A DNA stretch of 64,000 nucleotides from Methylophaga sp. OBS1 (GTDB lineage Bacteria > Pseudomonadota > Gammaproteobacteria > Nitrosococcales > Methylophagaceae). Location: the NCBI RefSeq assembly GCF_026319365.1, contig NZ_JAPDMS010000001.1:1304456-1368455 (forward strand), given 5' to 3'. This document shows, in pieces, positions 20,921 through 30,594 of the stretch (its first letter is position 1; each line of letters opens with the position of its first letter). The translations under genes and the position numbers were made by a program. The notes under the pieces were generated by a model. It was given only the letters and a program-made list of their open reading frames with translations. It made no database searches and had not been told where the DNA came from.

Positions 20921-22600
20921 TCAGTCCAATCGTACACGATAGACTTCGGCCAATGAAATCTCTCGCGCTCGGGCTCTGGCGAGGGCATTATCGGTGAGTG
21001 AGACCATCCCTTGCTGAATAGCATGTTGATGAATTTCACCCGATGTTATGTCAATGTGGATCAATTTCCGCAGACTATCACTCACTTCCAGCAATTCATA
21101 GACTGCGAGGCGTCCGGCGACGCCTGTCTGATTACAATGTTCACAACCACGACTGTGATAGAAAATTTCCTTGTCACTGACATTGAGGGCATGCCTTATC
21201 GGCCCATCGACAGGTTCCTCTTCCAGACAATGCTGACAATTACGCTTAACCAGCCGCTGCGCCAGTACGCCCAGCAGACAGCCGGTTAGCAGGTAAGGCT
21301 CAATGCCCATTTCTAACAGCCGGGTCACAGCACCGGCTGCATCGTTGGTGTGCAGGGTACTCAGTACAAGGTGACCTGTCAGCGCACTCTCTACAGCAAT
21401 CTTACCGGTTTCTTCATCGCGGATTTCCCCCACCAGAATCACGTCCGGATCGTGGCGAAGGATATTTCTCAATGCCCGGGCAAAGCTATAGCCGGTAGCG
21501 TGATTAATCTGGATCTGTTGAATGCCGTCCATATGGTATTCAACCGGATCTTCAACGGTGAGGATATTGACATTTTGCTTCTGTACCTCGGCGAGTGCTG
21601 CGTACAGCGTAGTGGATTTACCGGAACCGGTCGGCCCCGTTACCAGGAAAATGCCATTACTCCTGTTGAGCAAATCCAGAAAAAGACGCTGATCGTGATT
21701 CGAAAACCCTAATTCAGACACGGCTTTGAGCCCCACCTGAGCATTAAGCAGCCGAATCACCACGCTTTCGCCTTCAACCGTCGGCATAATTGAAATCCGC
21801 AAGTCGACCGGATTATTTTTGTGCTTAACACAGCAGCGACCGTCCTGGGGTAATCGTCTTTCGGCGATATTCATGCCGCCCAGAATTTTGATCCGGCTGA
21901 TCACAGCAGCCAGTAAAGTCTTACTGAAAAACCGAATATTGGTGAGCACGCCATCCATGCGATAAATCAGTTCAACATTTTTATCACGGGGTTTGATGTG
22001 TATGTCGGAAGCACGGCGTTCGATCGCATCGACAATGATATTAGCTACCAGCCGCACAATCGGCTTTTCCGAACTGAGTCGCATCATTTCATCATGCGAA
22101 TCAGCGGTTGGTTCCAGCGGCTGGATTGAATCATTGAGTGACTCCAGTGCCAGCTCATCATCGCGGGCCCCGTAGTACTTTCTGACCGCCCACTGAATAT
22201 CAGCGGGCGTGGCGACCGTCACATCAATACTGTAGCCGGTAATGAAGTTGAGGGTCTGAAACAGATCCATATCCATCGGCGTGGCCAGTGCCACCAACAG
22301 GTGGGTTTTGTTTACCCTCAGCGGGATCACATCATGTTTACGCGCGAACTCAGCCGGGATGAGGCTCAATACGGACTCATCAAAAGGATAATCATGCAAT
22401 CCAATAAATGGCAGACTTAAACGCTCGGCGAGTCTGCGCTGACTTCGCTCATCCGAGCTGCTTTGACGCACCGATTTTTCCGATGAATGCGCCTGCGAAG
22501 CAGTCTTCTGGCTTGCCTCAAGCGCCGCATCCAGCGCATCGTTTAACGAATCGTCGCTGACTGCGGTCTGTGTTGTTGTACTGTTGTCTCCCACAGACAT
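20921..22600 (-). CDS. PilB/GspE-family assembly ATPase
   Basis: Cytosolic ATPase that powers pilus or type II secretion pseudopilus assembly. Of 559 residues, the first 50 are Ser/Gln/Ala-rich and look disordered. An N-terminal MshEN-like domain (about 55-150) follows, then the ATPase with Walker A GPTGSGKSTT near 329 and LVGEIRDEET. A zinc site is formed by CQHC and CEHC near the C-terminus. Length matches PilB. It starts 10 bases after dnaE ends, apparently in the same transcript. Confidence 0.9.
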   Translation of the reverse strand: MSVGDNSTTTQTAVSDDSLNDALDAALEASQKTASQAHSSEKSVRQSSSDERSQRRLAERLSLPFIGLHDYPFDESVLSLIPAEFARKHDVIPLRVNKTHLLVALATPMDMDLFQTLNFITGYSIDVTVATPADIQWAVRKYYGARDDELALESLNDSIQPLEPTADSHDEMMRLSSEKPIVRLVANIIVDAIERRASDIHIKPRDKNVELIYRMDGVLTNIRFFSKTLLAAVISRIKILGGMNIAERRLPQDGRCCVKHKNNPVDLRISIMPTVEGESVVIRLLNAQVGLKAVSELGFSNHDQRLFLDLLNRSNGIFLVTGPTGSGKSTTLYAALAEVQKQNVNILTVEDPVEYHMDGIQQIQINHATGYSFARALRNILRHDPDVILVGEIRDEETGKIAVESALTGHLVLSTLHTNDAAGAVTRLLEMGIEPYLLTGCLLGVLAQRLVKRNCQHCLEEEPVDGPIRHALNVSDKEIFYHSRGCEHCNQTGVAGRLAVYELLEVSDSLRKLIHIDITSGEIHQHAIQQGMVSLTDNALARARAREISLAEVYRVRLD

Positions 22601-22609
22601 GGAGCCGCC

Positions 22610-25600
22610 TTATACTGAGGACTTGTATTTCATTGTAACAGCAACCTTTCCCGGCATCGCAGCGATCTGATTGAGTAAGGTATCGCTTGGTGTGATCTGC
22701 CACTCTTCACCAAACTTGAACAGCGCACTGGCCTGTTGATTCTGATACCTGAGTTCCATCCCAAGCGCTCCCCCTTTAAATGGCGTCAGCGTATTTTTGA
22801 GCTGCTCCACCCAGGGATGAACCTCATCCTCACTGGAGAAGTTAATCTGTAATGCCTGTCCGAAAGCTTCCCGCGCCCCGGTGATATCAAACACTTTTTC
22901 CGCAGTGGCAGACAGGCCACCGGTGAAATTGTCCTGACCAATCTTGCCCTGAATAACCACCAGTTTATCGGGCTGAATAAAGCTCTGATACTGTTCGTAG
23001 ACCTCACCAAATACCCGGACCTCCAGTCGTCCACTCTGATCATCCAGCGTAATAAAGGCCATCCGGCTGCCACTTTTCGATTTCATCGTACGGATGGCGA
23101 CAATCAAACCGGCAGTCAGAACCGGTTTTTCATTGCGCTGATAGCCCTTGGATTCCGGCGCATCAAGTTCATTAATTTTTTTGGGGATGAACGCCGCGAG
23201 CTCGGCTTCGTATCGATCAATCGGATGGCCACTCAGATACAGCCCCAGCGTCTCTTTCTCTGCCAATAGCAGATGCTCTTCTGCCCATTCCGCAGCTGGC
23301 TCCAGCGGTTCATCCTGTTCTGTGTCACTTTCCGGACTGAGACCGAATAAATCATTCTGGCCACTGTCCTTGTCACGACGATGCTGCTCGGCAATCTGCA
23401 TCGCCCGGGTCAGGCTGGCACTCAGACTGGCGCGATGACCGCCCAGAGAGTCCATGGCACCGGCTTTGACTAATGACTCCATCACCCGGCGGTTAATCTT
23501 GCGCATATCAACGCGGCGGCAGAAATCATAGAGCGAAGCAAATTCCTCACCCTGCTCACGCTCAGCCACAATACCGGCCAGCGCCGATTCACCGACCCCC
23601 TTGATCGCGCCGAGACCATATCGAATTGTGCGCTCATCCTCGACCGTGAATTTAATCTTGCTGTGGTTGACATCCGGCGGCATCACATTGAGTTTCATAT
23701 CACGGCATTCGTCGATAAGCCCAACAACTTTGTCAGTGTTGTCCATATCCGCTGACAACACCGCAGCCATAAAGGCAGCGGGATAATGCGCCTTGAGCCA
23801 GGCAGTCTGATAGGCGACCAGCGCATAGGCTGCCGAGTGCGATTTATTGAAGCCGTACTCGGCGAATTTTTCCATCAGGTCAAAGATAGGACCGGCTTCT
23901 TTTTCCTCGATACCTCGGCCTGCTGCACCTTCCAGGAAGATTTGCCGCTGTTTGGCCATTTCTTCGGGCTTTTTCTTACCCATCGCGCGTCGCAGCATAT
24001 CGGCGCCACCCAGGCTGTAGCCCGCCAGGATTTGCGCGATCTGCATAACCTGTTCCTGGTAGACGATAACGCCGTAAGTCGGTTTCAGTACCGGCTCCAG
24101 ATCGGGATGCGGATAATCGACTTTGGCGCGACCGTGCTTACGGTTCACAAAGTCATCAACCATGCCTGACTGCAGCGGCCCGGGACGGAACAATGCCACC
24201 AACGCGATAATGTCTTCAAAGGTATCCGGCTGCAGTCGCTTGACCAGCTCTTTCATGCCACGCGATTCCAGCTGGAATACCGCGGTAGTTTCACAACGTT
24301 TGAGCAGATCAAATGTGGGTTTGTCATTCAGCGGCAGATTGGTGATGTCGATTTCGTCTGCTTTCTCCCCCAATAACGTGCGGACGTTATTCATTGCCCA
24401 GTCGATCACCGTCAGGGTCTTCAGCCCCAGAAAGTCGAACTTCACCAGTCCGACACTTTCGACATCGTCCTTATCAAACTGGGAAACCAGGCCCGCCCCG
24501 TTATGTTCGCAGTAGAGCGGCGTGTATTCAGTCAGTTCCTTGGGTGCGATGACGACGCCGCCGGCATGCTTACCGACGTTACGAGTCAGCCCCTCCAGTT
24601 GCAGCGCCAGATCAATCAGCGCTTTGACTTCTTCTTCGTTGTCATAACGCTCTTTTAGCTGAGGCTCCTGTTCCAGCGCCTTGGTCAGCGTCATTTTCAG
24701 TTCAAACGGCACCAGCTTGGCCAATTGATCGACAAAGCCATAGGGATGTCCCAGCACCCGTCCGACGTCGCGCAATACCGCTTTGGCCGCCATCGTGCCA
24801 TAGGTGATGATCTGCGATACATGATCCCGGCCATAGTGCTGCGAGACGTACTCGATCACCCGGTCACGGCCATCCATGCAGAAGTCGACGTCGAAGTCAG
24901 GCAAAGACACCCGCTCGGGGTTCAGAAAGCGTTCGAAAAGCAGATCGTACTGAAGCGGGTCCAGGTCGGTGATTTTAAGCGCATAGGCCACCAGTGAACC
25001 GGCACCAGAGCCCCGTCCCGGCCCCACCGGCACGCCGTTATTTTTGGCCCATTGGATAAAGTCGGCAACAATCAGGAAGTAGCCCGGAAAGCCCATGGAG
25101 TTAATCACGTCCAGCTCAATCTGCAGACGTTCCTCATAGCGGGCCCGGTTGGCGGCACGCTCAGCCTCATCCGGAAATAAGACCTGCAAGCGTTCTTCGA
25201 GCCCTTTGAAGGAATCCTGAGCAAAGAATTCCTCAATCGTCATGCCTGCCGGCACCGGGAAGTCCGGCAGATAATGCTCACCCAGTGTCAGCTGAAGATT
25301 ACAGCGCTTGGCAATTTCAACCGTGTTTTCGATCGCTTCCGGAATATCGGCAAAGACTTTTGCCATCTCATCGGCACTGCGCAGATACTGATGCTCCGAG
25401 TACAGTCGGGGACGACGGGGGTCATCCAGCTGACGACCATCGTGAATACACACCTTGGCCTCGTGCGCTTCGAAATGCTTGGCCTCCAGGAAACGAACAT
25501 CATTTGTCGCCACTACCGGGATCTGCTTTTGTGCAGCCAGGGCTACCGCTTCACGCACAAAGCGTTCTTCATCCTCGCGGCCGGTGCGGATTAATTCCAG

Positions 25601-26098
25601 GTAAAAACGCTGGGGAAACAGGCGTTGCCAGAAAGCCAGCTGGTTCTGAACTTCGTCGTGCTGATGATTCAGTAGCGCCCGGCCCAGAATGCCCTCACGC
25701 CCACCTGACAGACAGATCAAACCGTCTGTCTGCCCTTCCAGCCAGTCGGCCTCCAGCATTGGCACCCCAAGATGCTGGCCCTCAATATAGGCCCGCGATA
25801 GCAATCGCGACAGATTATGAAAACCGTCCAGGTTCTTACACAAAACCACAAAACGGGTGCTGTGCTTAGCATCGTTGGGATCGCGCAGGCGTAAATCGGC
25901 ACCCAGAATGGGTTTCACCCCGGCCTGCATCGCAGCATTGAACAGTTTCACTGCTGCAAACAGATTGTGCTGATCGGTAATGGCCACAGCGGGCATGCCG
26001 TATTCAGCGACCTGTTTAACCAGCGGTTTTACCCTGACCAGACCGTCGATCAGAGAATAATCGGTATGAAGATGAAGATGAACAAACTGTTCGGCCAT
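22610..26098 (-). CDS. dnaE: DNA polymerase III alpha subunit
   Basis: Replicative polymerase catalytic subunit of 1162 residues, full length. The N-terminal PHP domain begins FVHLHLHTDYSLIDGL. Polymerase active-site aspartates are in PDFDVDFCMDGRDRV near residue 400. Conserved GPGRGSGAGSL and NKSHSAAYALVAYQTAW follow, then an OB-fold at about 985-1065 and the tau-binding tail. It follows the MscS gene by 26 bases, an unusual upstream neighbour (rnhB or lpxB is common). Confidence 0.98.
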   Translation of the reverse strand: MAEQFVHLHLHTDYSLIDGLVRVKPLVKQVAEYGMPAVAITDQHNLFAAVKLFNAAMQAGVKPILGADLRLRDPNDAKHSTRFVVLCKNLDGFHNLSRLLSRAYIEGQHLGVPMLEADWLEGQTDGLICLSGGREGILGRALLNHQHDEVQNQLAFWQRLFPQRFYLELIRTGREDEERFVREAVALAAQKQIPVVATNDVRFLEAKHFEAHEAKVCIHDGRQLDDPRRPRLYSEHQYLRSADEMAKVFADIPEAIENTVEIAKRCNLQLTLGEHYLPDFPVPAGMTIEEFFAQDSFKGLEERLQVLFPDEAERAANRARYEERLQIELDVINSMGFPGYFLIVADFIQWAKNNGVPVGPGRGSGAGSLVAYALKITDLDPLQYDLLFERFLNPERVSLPDFDVDFCMDGRDRVIEYVSQHYGRDHVSQIITYGTMAAKAVLRDVGRVLGHPYGFVDQLAKLVPFELKMTLTKALEQEPQLKERYDNEEEVKALIDLALQLEGLTRNVGKHAGGVVIAPKELTEYTPLYCEHNGAGLVSQFDKDDVESVGLVKFDFLGLKTLTVIDWAMNNVRTLLGEKADEIDITNLPLNDKPTFDLLKRCETTAVFQLESRGMKELVKRLQPDTFEDIIALVALFRPGPLQSGMVDDFVNRKHGRAKVDYPHPDLEPVLKPTYGVIVYQEQVMQIAQILAGYSLGGADMLRRAMGKKKPEEMAKQRQIFLEGAAGRGIEEKEAGPIFDLMEKFAEYGFNKSHSAAYALVAYQTAWLKAHYPAAFMAAVLSADMDNTDKVVGLIDECRDMKLNVMPPDVNHSKIKFTVEDERTIRYGLGAIKGVGESALAGIVAEREQGEEFASLYDFCRRVDMRKINRRVMESLVKAGAMDSLGGHRASLSASLTRAMQIAEQHRRDKDSGQNDLFGLSPESDTEQDEPLEPAAEWAEEHLLLAEKETLGLYLSGHPIDRYEAELAAFIPKKINELDAPESKGYQRNEKPVLTAGLIVAIRTMKSKSGSRMAFITLDDQSGRLEVRVFGEVYEQYQSFIQPDKLVVIQGKIGQDNFTGGLSATAEKVFDITGAREAFGQALQINFSSEDEVHPWVEQLKNTLTPFKGGALGMELRYQNQQASALFKFGEEWQITPSDTLLNQIAAMPGKVAVTMKYKSSV

Positions 26099-26124
26099 TA
26101 AAGCTTAAACCTGTCTCATGCTAA

Positions 26125-27876
26125 TTATCTTGGAAACTCAACCGGGCCCGGGATATCAGTACCCAGTGTCTGGCTGACTATAGACTCGGCCTCCCTCTGC
26201 CCCCGAGCCAAGGCTTCTTCCTGACTCATGCCGGGTTTGAACGGTTCCACAGGAGGATGCTCCACATCGCCACGTTTGAGGTAGAGCGTCTGGGTCGGGA
26301 AGGCAAACTCGATTTCCAGTTGTTTGGCCAGGCGCAAAATATCCAGCAAAAAGCGATGTCGTTCACGCAGCTCTGTGCTCCAGTCGGGCGTTGCCCAGAA
26401 CACATAAACCAGTATATTCAATGAGGCTGCGCCATATTCATTGAAATAGACGTGATAATAATCCTTACGCATGTAAGGGTGCAGCTGAATGATCTTGCGG
26501 ATCCCTTCGCAGAAGGCTTCGATTCGCTCCGGCCCCGTATCGTAAGTGACCGACAATACGTGCTTCATCCTGCGGAACCGTCGGGCACCCATATTATCAA
26601 TCTTGGTGGTAGTCAGAATCGAGTTGGGCATCGTGACCAGCGAGTTGTAAAAAGTTCTCACCCTTGTACTGCGGAAACCAACCTGCTCCACAGTACCTTC
26701 AATATCACCAATCACCACCCAGTCGCCGATGCTGAACGGACGGTCGAGCAGTACGGTCACCGACCCGAAAAAGTTACCCAGCAGGTCCTTCGCCGCCAGC
26801 GCGAAAGCCAGACCGCCCAGACCCAGACCCGCCAGTAGACTGGTGACATCAATGTTGAGATTATCCGCGGCAAAGACGATACCGATAACCACCACAAAAA
26901 CTTTGAGACTTTTGCTGACCATCGGCACCAGCAGATCATCGAATTTATTGCGTGTTTTGAGTGCCCGACCTGTCCACAGGGCATCAAAAATATCGACAAT
27001 CCGAAAGGCGCTCCAGATACCGGATAATGACACCAGCAGTTTCACTGCCACCAGCAGGATCACCAGGGCGGTATCGGGTAACCCAAGCATATTTAATCCC
27101 GACCACCACATTAACGCCATCGCCATCAGGCCCAGCGGCCGCAACACATTACTGTCCAGTGTTTCAAAAGACGGGTGTTGTTTCTGCCAGCGGCTGACAT
27201 TGATTTTCAGCACCCAGGCCAGCACTTTGTCGGCGACTGAGCCCACCACGATAATCAGAAACAAGCCAATCCACTGCCAGTACTCCAGCAGAAAGCCCTG
27301 TTTCAGAACCGGTGGCATTTGTGCACGCAGTTGAACACTGGTGGGCAGTGACACCGAGCTCTCATCGCCTTCAGTGAAGCTCTGCTCCTGGGTCAACAGG
27401 TCAAAAATAGCCGGCACACTTTCCACCGTTTTACTGCTGAATAACCAGTTGTTCTGATCATTGATACGCAGCACCACATTGCCCGCTTCACTTCGCAGCA
27501 GTGTGTATTGTTCAAGCTTGGGGCTTAGCGGAATCTCTTCTATTTTGGGAATTTCACCCAGCTGAATCACGCTGAACAACAGGCGGGCGGTCTGCTGACC
27601 GCGCTCCTCCTGAATCAACGGGCTGACTTTAGATAAATCCAGCGTCGCCACCGCCTTGTCAATCGCCTCATCTTCACCGGTGGCAACCCGGGTCATGGCG
27701 CTGATAAATTGTTTTACCGTCGCCTGCGGACTCGGTAAACGCGACACCGGCTTGGCGTTTTCAGCCTGAGAAGATTTATTCTCTGACTGCTGACTGGTAA
27801 CCGCAGCACCGGGATAAACCCCGGCCTGAACATTGACGCTCAATAAAAGCAGAAGCAGATAAGACCAGATTTTCAT
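26125..27876 (-). CDS. MscS-family mechanosensitive channel
   Basis: A 583-residue inner-membrane channel relieving osmotic stress. It has a signal peptide (about 1-18), a periplasmic N-terminal region to about residue 195, transmembrane helices near 200-220, 255-275, 285-305 and 335-355, and the pore helix plus beta domain in LLAGLGLGGLAFALAAKDLLGN and PFSIGDWVVIGD. The C-terminal tail is soluble. It is larger than E. coli MscS and like the MscS proteins with exported N-terminal domains. The ATG overlaps the nagZ stop by four bases. Confidence 0.9.
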   Translation of the reverse strand: MKIWSYLLLLLLSVNVQAGVYPGAAVTSQQSENKSSQAENAKPVSRLPSPQATVKQFISAMTRVATGEDEAIDKAVATLDLSKVSPLIQEERGQQTARLLFSVIQLGEIPKIEEIPLSPKLEQYTLLRSEAGNVVLRINDQNNWLFSSKTVESVPAIFDLLTQEQSFTEGDESSVSLPTSVQLRAQMPPVLKQGFLLEYWQWIGLFLIIVVGSVADKVLAWVLKINVSRWQKQHPSFETLDSNVLRPLGLMAMALMWWSGLNMLGLPDTALVILLVAVKLLVSLSGIWSAFRIVDIFDALWTGRALKTRNKFDDLLVPMVSKSLKVFVVVIGIVFAADNLNIDVTSLLAGLGLGGLAFALAAKDLLGNFFGSVTVLLDRPFSIGDWVVIGDIEGTVEQVGFRSTRVRTFYNSLVTMPNSILTTTKIDNMGARRFRRMKHVLSVTYDTGPERIEAFCEGIRKIIQLHPYMRKDYYHVYFNEYGAASLNILVYVFWATPDWSTELRERHRFLLDILRLAKQLEIEFAFPTQTLYLKRGDVEHPPVEPFKPGMSQEEALARGQREAESIVSQTLGTDIPGPVEFPR

Positions 27877-28922
27877 ACCAGGTTCAGCTCCATTTCCGGA
27901 TCCGGTGAATAGCCGGCAATGGTTTCAACGGCTTGTTTCCACTCGCCGCTGGTCAGCAGTTCCTCCCTGGGCGTGGCATGTCGTCCATGCAAACGAACCA
28001 GACGGGCATGACGCAGAGGATCCGGTTTGATTTTTAAACCATCGATAACCTCAACCACACTGCCGGGATTATTGCAGACCAGCACCATATCGCAACCGGC
28101 CTCCAGTGCCGCTTCTGCCCGTTCCAGTGGACCGCCGGCTATCGCTGCCCCTGCCATACTCAGATCATCACTCAGAATCGCACCCTGAAAACCGAGTCGC
28201 TCTCTGAGGATTTCCTGCAACCAGAAACGGGAAAAACCAGCCGGAAGCGCGTCACTCTGCTCGTAGACAATATGTGCTGGCATAATACCTGCGAGTTCTT
28301 TCTGACACAGCTGGCTGAAAGGTAACATGTCAGCCTGCAGCATATCTTCAAAATAACGGCTATCGACCGGCAGCCCCTGGTGGGAGTCAACTTCCACCGC
28401 GCCATGACCGGGAAAATGTTTACCCACTGCCGACATCCAGGCTTTGCGCATGCCCTGTATATAGGCACGGGCAATTGTAGTGACGGCTTGCGGATCGCGG
28501 TGAAAAGACCGGTCGCCAATCACTTCACTGACGCCATAATCCAGATCCAGCACCGGGGCAAAACTGAAATCAACACCGACGGCACGGAGTTCAGCCGCCA
28601 TCAGCCAGCCGGTTTGCTCAGCGCGTTGCAGCGTCAACCTGGGGTGTTGATGAAATGTCTTTCCGATCGCGCCAACCGGCGGTAGCCGGGTGAAACCGTC
28701 GCGGAAGCGTTGAACCCGGCCGCCTTCATGATCCACCGCAATCAACAAGTGTGGTTGCCGCAGGGCGTGAATCTGCTTGCAGAGGGCTTCTAGCTGACTG
28801 ACATTATCGAAATTGCGGCTGAACAGAATGACGCCACCGACCAGCGGATGTTGCAGAATGTCTTTCTCGTCCTCACTCAGCGCGGTGCCAAGCAGATCGA
28901 CCATCAATGGTCCTAGTGTCAT
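27873..28922 (-). CDS. nagZ: NagZ, beta-N-acetylhexosaminidase
   Basis: Cytosolic family 3 glycosidase that removes GlcNAc from anhydro-muropeptides in wall recycling, acting with AmpD (4178-4726). The 349 residues show AVDHEGGRVQRF, the catalytic His/Asp loop in GKHFPGHGAVEVDSHQG and the nucleophile in AILSDDLSMAGA. Length is typical. It is followed by the overlapping mscS gene and preceded by an L,D-transpeptidase gene. Confidence 0.96.
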   Translation of the reverse strand: MTLGPLMVDLLGTALSEDEKDILQHPLVGGVILFSRNFDNVSQLEALCKQIHALRQPHLLIAVDHEGGRVQRFRDGFTRLPPVGAIGKTFHQHPRLTLQRAEQTGWLMAAELRAVGVDFSFAPVLDLDYGVSEVIGDRSFHRDPQAVTTIARAYIQGMRKAWMSAVGKHFPGHGAVEVDSHQGLPVDSRYFEDMLQADMLPFSQLCQKELAGIMPAHIVYEQSDALPAGFSRFWLQEILRERLGFQGAILSDDLSMAGAAIAGGPLERAEAALEAGCDMVLVCNNPGSVVEVIDGLKIKPDPLRHARLVRLHGRHATPREELLTSGEWKQAVETIAGYSPDPEMELNLV

Positions 28923-28934
28923 AGCATTTCAACC

Positions 28935-29432
28935 CTATTCGCGAATCAGTACTTTGAGACCGGGTTTAACCTGGTCATACAAAGCCAGCAGATCCTGATT
29001 ATGCATACGGATACAGCCATGGGAGATTGGCTGCCCCATCGGCGCCGAATCGGGGCAACCGTGGATATAAATATAGCGGCGCATTGTATCAACATTTCCC
29101 AATCGGTTTCTGCCGATTTCCAACCCGCTGAGCCATAAAATCCGGGTCAAAATCCAGTCACGTTTGGGAAATTGCGCTGCCAGTTGAGGATGGTAGATTT
29201 CACCGGTAGGACGTCGGCCCACAAACACACTGTTGACAGGCTGTCCCGTACCGATACAGGCCCGGATTTGATGCCAGCCCCGGGGGGTACAGCCGCTGCC
29301 ATCGACTTCACCCGGTCCATTCAACGCGGTTGAGACAGGCGCAGTGAACAGGCATTGCTCATTGTGCCAAAAACGACATTGCTGATCAGATAGGGAAACT
29401 TCCAGCCATTCAGCGGGCGGGGATTGGCTCAT
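28935..29432 (-). CDS. YkuD-domain L,D-transpeptidase
   Basis: A 165-residue protein made almost entirely of a YkuD domain, with the catalytic signature HGCPDSAPMGQPISHGCIRM (His and Cys of SHGCIRM). Such enzymes cross-link peptidoglycan or attach lipoproteins. No signal peptide or membrane segment is visible, which is odd for an enzyme acting on the wall; some proteobacterial homologues share this form. It sits 13 bases upstream of nagZ, consistent with a cell-wall role. Confidence 0.88.
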   Translation of the reverse strand: MSQSPPAEWLEVSLSDQQCRFWHNEQCLFTAPVSTALNGPGEVDGSGCTPRGWHQIRACIGTGQPVNSVFVGRRPTGEIYHPQLAAQFPKRDWILTRILWLSGLEIGRNRLGNVDTMRRYIYIHGCPDSAPMGQPISHGCIRMHNQDLLALYDQVKPGLKVLIRE

Positions 29433-29497
29433 CGGTGCTTGGTCTTCAATACTTGTTATCCCGTCACGATAGCAAAGCCGGCCACTGATTGCGACTG

Positions 29498-30517
29498 TCA
29501 GTCACTGTGTTTATCAAAGGCTTTCTCTACGCCCCAACGGGTATAGAGGCGGGCAAACGCCAGCACACCGCAGCATAATAATGCCAGATATAACAATACA
29601 TCCGCACGCGACTGCTTGGGCAAACGTTCCTCAATAATCAGCGGCTGATATTGCTGGCGATCAATTTCATCAATGGCAGCGGCAAACTCTTTCAGGGAAC
29701 CAGCCTCAAAGGCCTGGTATGGTGTCGTGAGCTGTTTAAAAAAACGGTGCAATTTACGCTCCGGCATATCCAGCCATAACAGATTATCATCCGCCTGCTC
29801 ATCCAGCGTCATCCCTCTCATACTGCGAAGATAGATCCAATAGAGATTAATCCGCATTTCGGCCAGAAGCGCCTGTACCTGGGATTTTTCATCCGCATCG
29901 AGAATTTCACCACCATCGGAAATCAACAAGATATTACGTGAGCCCCGGTAAGCCTCTCCCTCAAACATTTCAGCGGCTTGGCGCAATGCCTGGAAGATAT
30001 CGGTTTTAGATAAGCCTTTACCCAACGCTCCCGCCTCAATAGTGGCAAGGATCGCTTCGCGGTTGTAACTGAGGGGCAGAATCTCTGTCGCACTGGTGCT
30101 GAATAAAATATATCCAAAACGATCATCAGGACGGCGTTTGACAAATTCGAGCAGGTAATCACCTGAAACGGTGCGTTTGCTGCGGGTGGAAAAGCGTTGT
30201 CTGGGCAATGTGTTACGGGGCGGTCGGGCAAAAATGTCATCCATGCTGCGACTCCGGTCCAGCAGGATCACAAATTCCGCACCCTGACGGTTACGTTCAA
30301 CCAGCCGCTCGGGAATATAAGGGCCGGCCAGTGATAGCAATAATGAGGCGATAGCGAGGCTGCCCAGGAGCTTGAATAACAGTGTCAGCAGTGTCGACAG
30401 GCGGTCATGGGGCAGCATCGCCTGCCAGGCGACCGTCTTATCGGTGTTGTGGCTAAGCCATGGCAATAATGCCAGGGGTAATAGCCACAATAGACCAGGG
30501 ATTTCCCAGCCCAGCAT
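29498..30517 (-). CDS. Second MxaC-like VWA membrane protein
   Basis: A 339-residue paralogue of the MxaC at 32059-33075, with the same layout: N-terminal helices at about 5-20 and 50-72, a von Willebrand A domain with MIDAS motif LDRSRSMDD, shared segments such as MFEGEAYRGSRNILLISDGG, and a C-terminal helix. About half the residues match MxaC by eye. In known mxa clusters MxaC, MxaL and MxaS/R act together to insert calcium or assemble methanol dehydrogenase. A second copy after mxaL is unusual. ATG 30517 overlaps the stop of a 15-codon reading frame (TGATG). Function is inferred from context. Confidence 0.8.
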   Translation of the reverse strand: MLGWEIPGLLWLLPLALLPWLSHNTDKTVAWQAMLPHDRLSTLLTLLFKLLGSLAIASLLLSLAGPYIPERLVERNRQGAEFVILLDRSRSMDDIFARPPRNTLPRQRFSTRSKRTVSGDYLLEFVKRRPDDRFGYILFSTSATEILPLSYNREAILATIEAGALGKGLSKTDIFQALRQAAEMFEGEAYRGSRNILLISDGGEILDADEKSQVQALLAEMRINLYWIYLRSMRGMTLDEQADDNLLWLDMPERKLHRFFKQLTTPYQAFEAGSLKEFAAAIDEIDRQQYQPLIIEERLPKQSRADVLLYLALLCCGVLAFARLYTRWGVEKAFDKHSD

Positions 30518-30564
30518 CAATCTTCTGTCTGCCGGGACAAAATACTGCGGTTCCGGTACATCAT
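30517..30564 (-). CDS. Possible 15-residue leader peptide before the second mxaC-like gene
   Basis: A 15-codon frame (MMYRNRSILSRQTED) starts after a well-placed GGGAG and ends in TGATG, sharing a base with the start of the next gene. It lies in the only gap of any size in the mxa cluster (30518-30594). It may couple translation of the downstream gene. Conservation is unknown, and it may be chance. Confidence 0.3.
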   Translation of the reverse strand: MMYRNRSILSRQTED

Positions 30565-30594
30565 AGCCAGCTCCCGCTGAGAGGCTGTTAGCCG

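Noticed and set aside
25285..25869. A 194-codon plus-strand frame inside dnaE
   Set aside because: Lies opposite highly conserved DnaE sequence and is Pro/Ala/Arg-rich without motifs.
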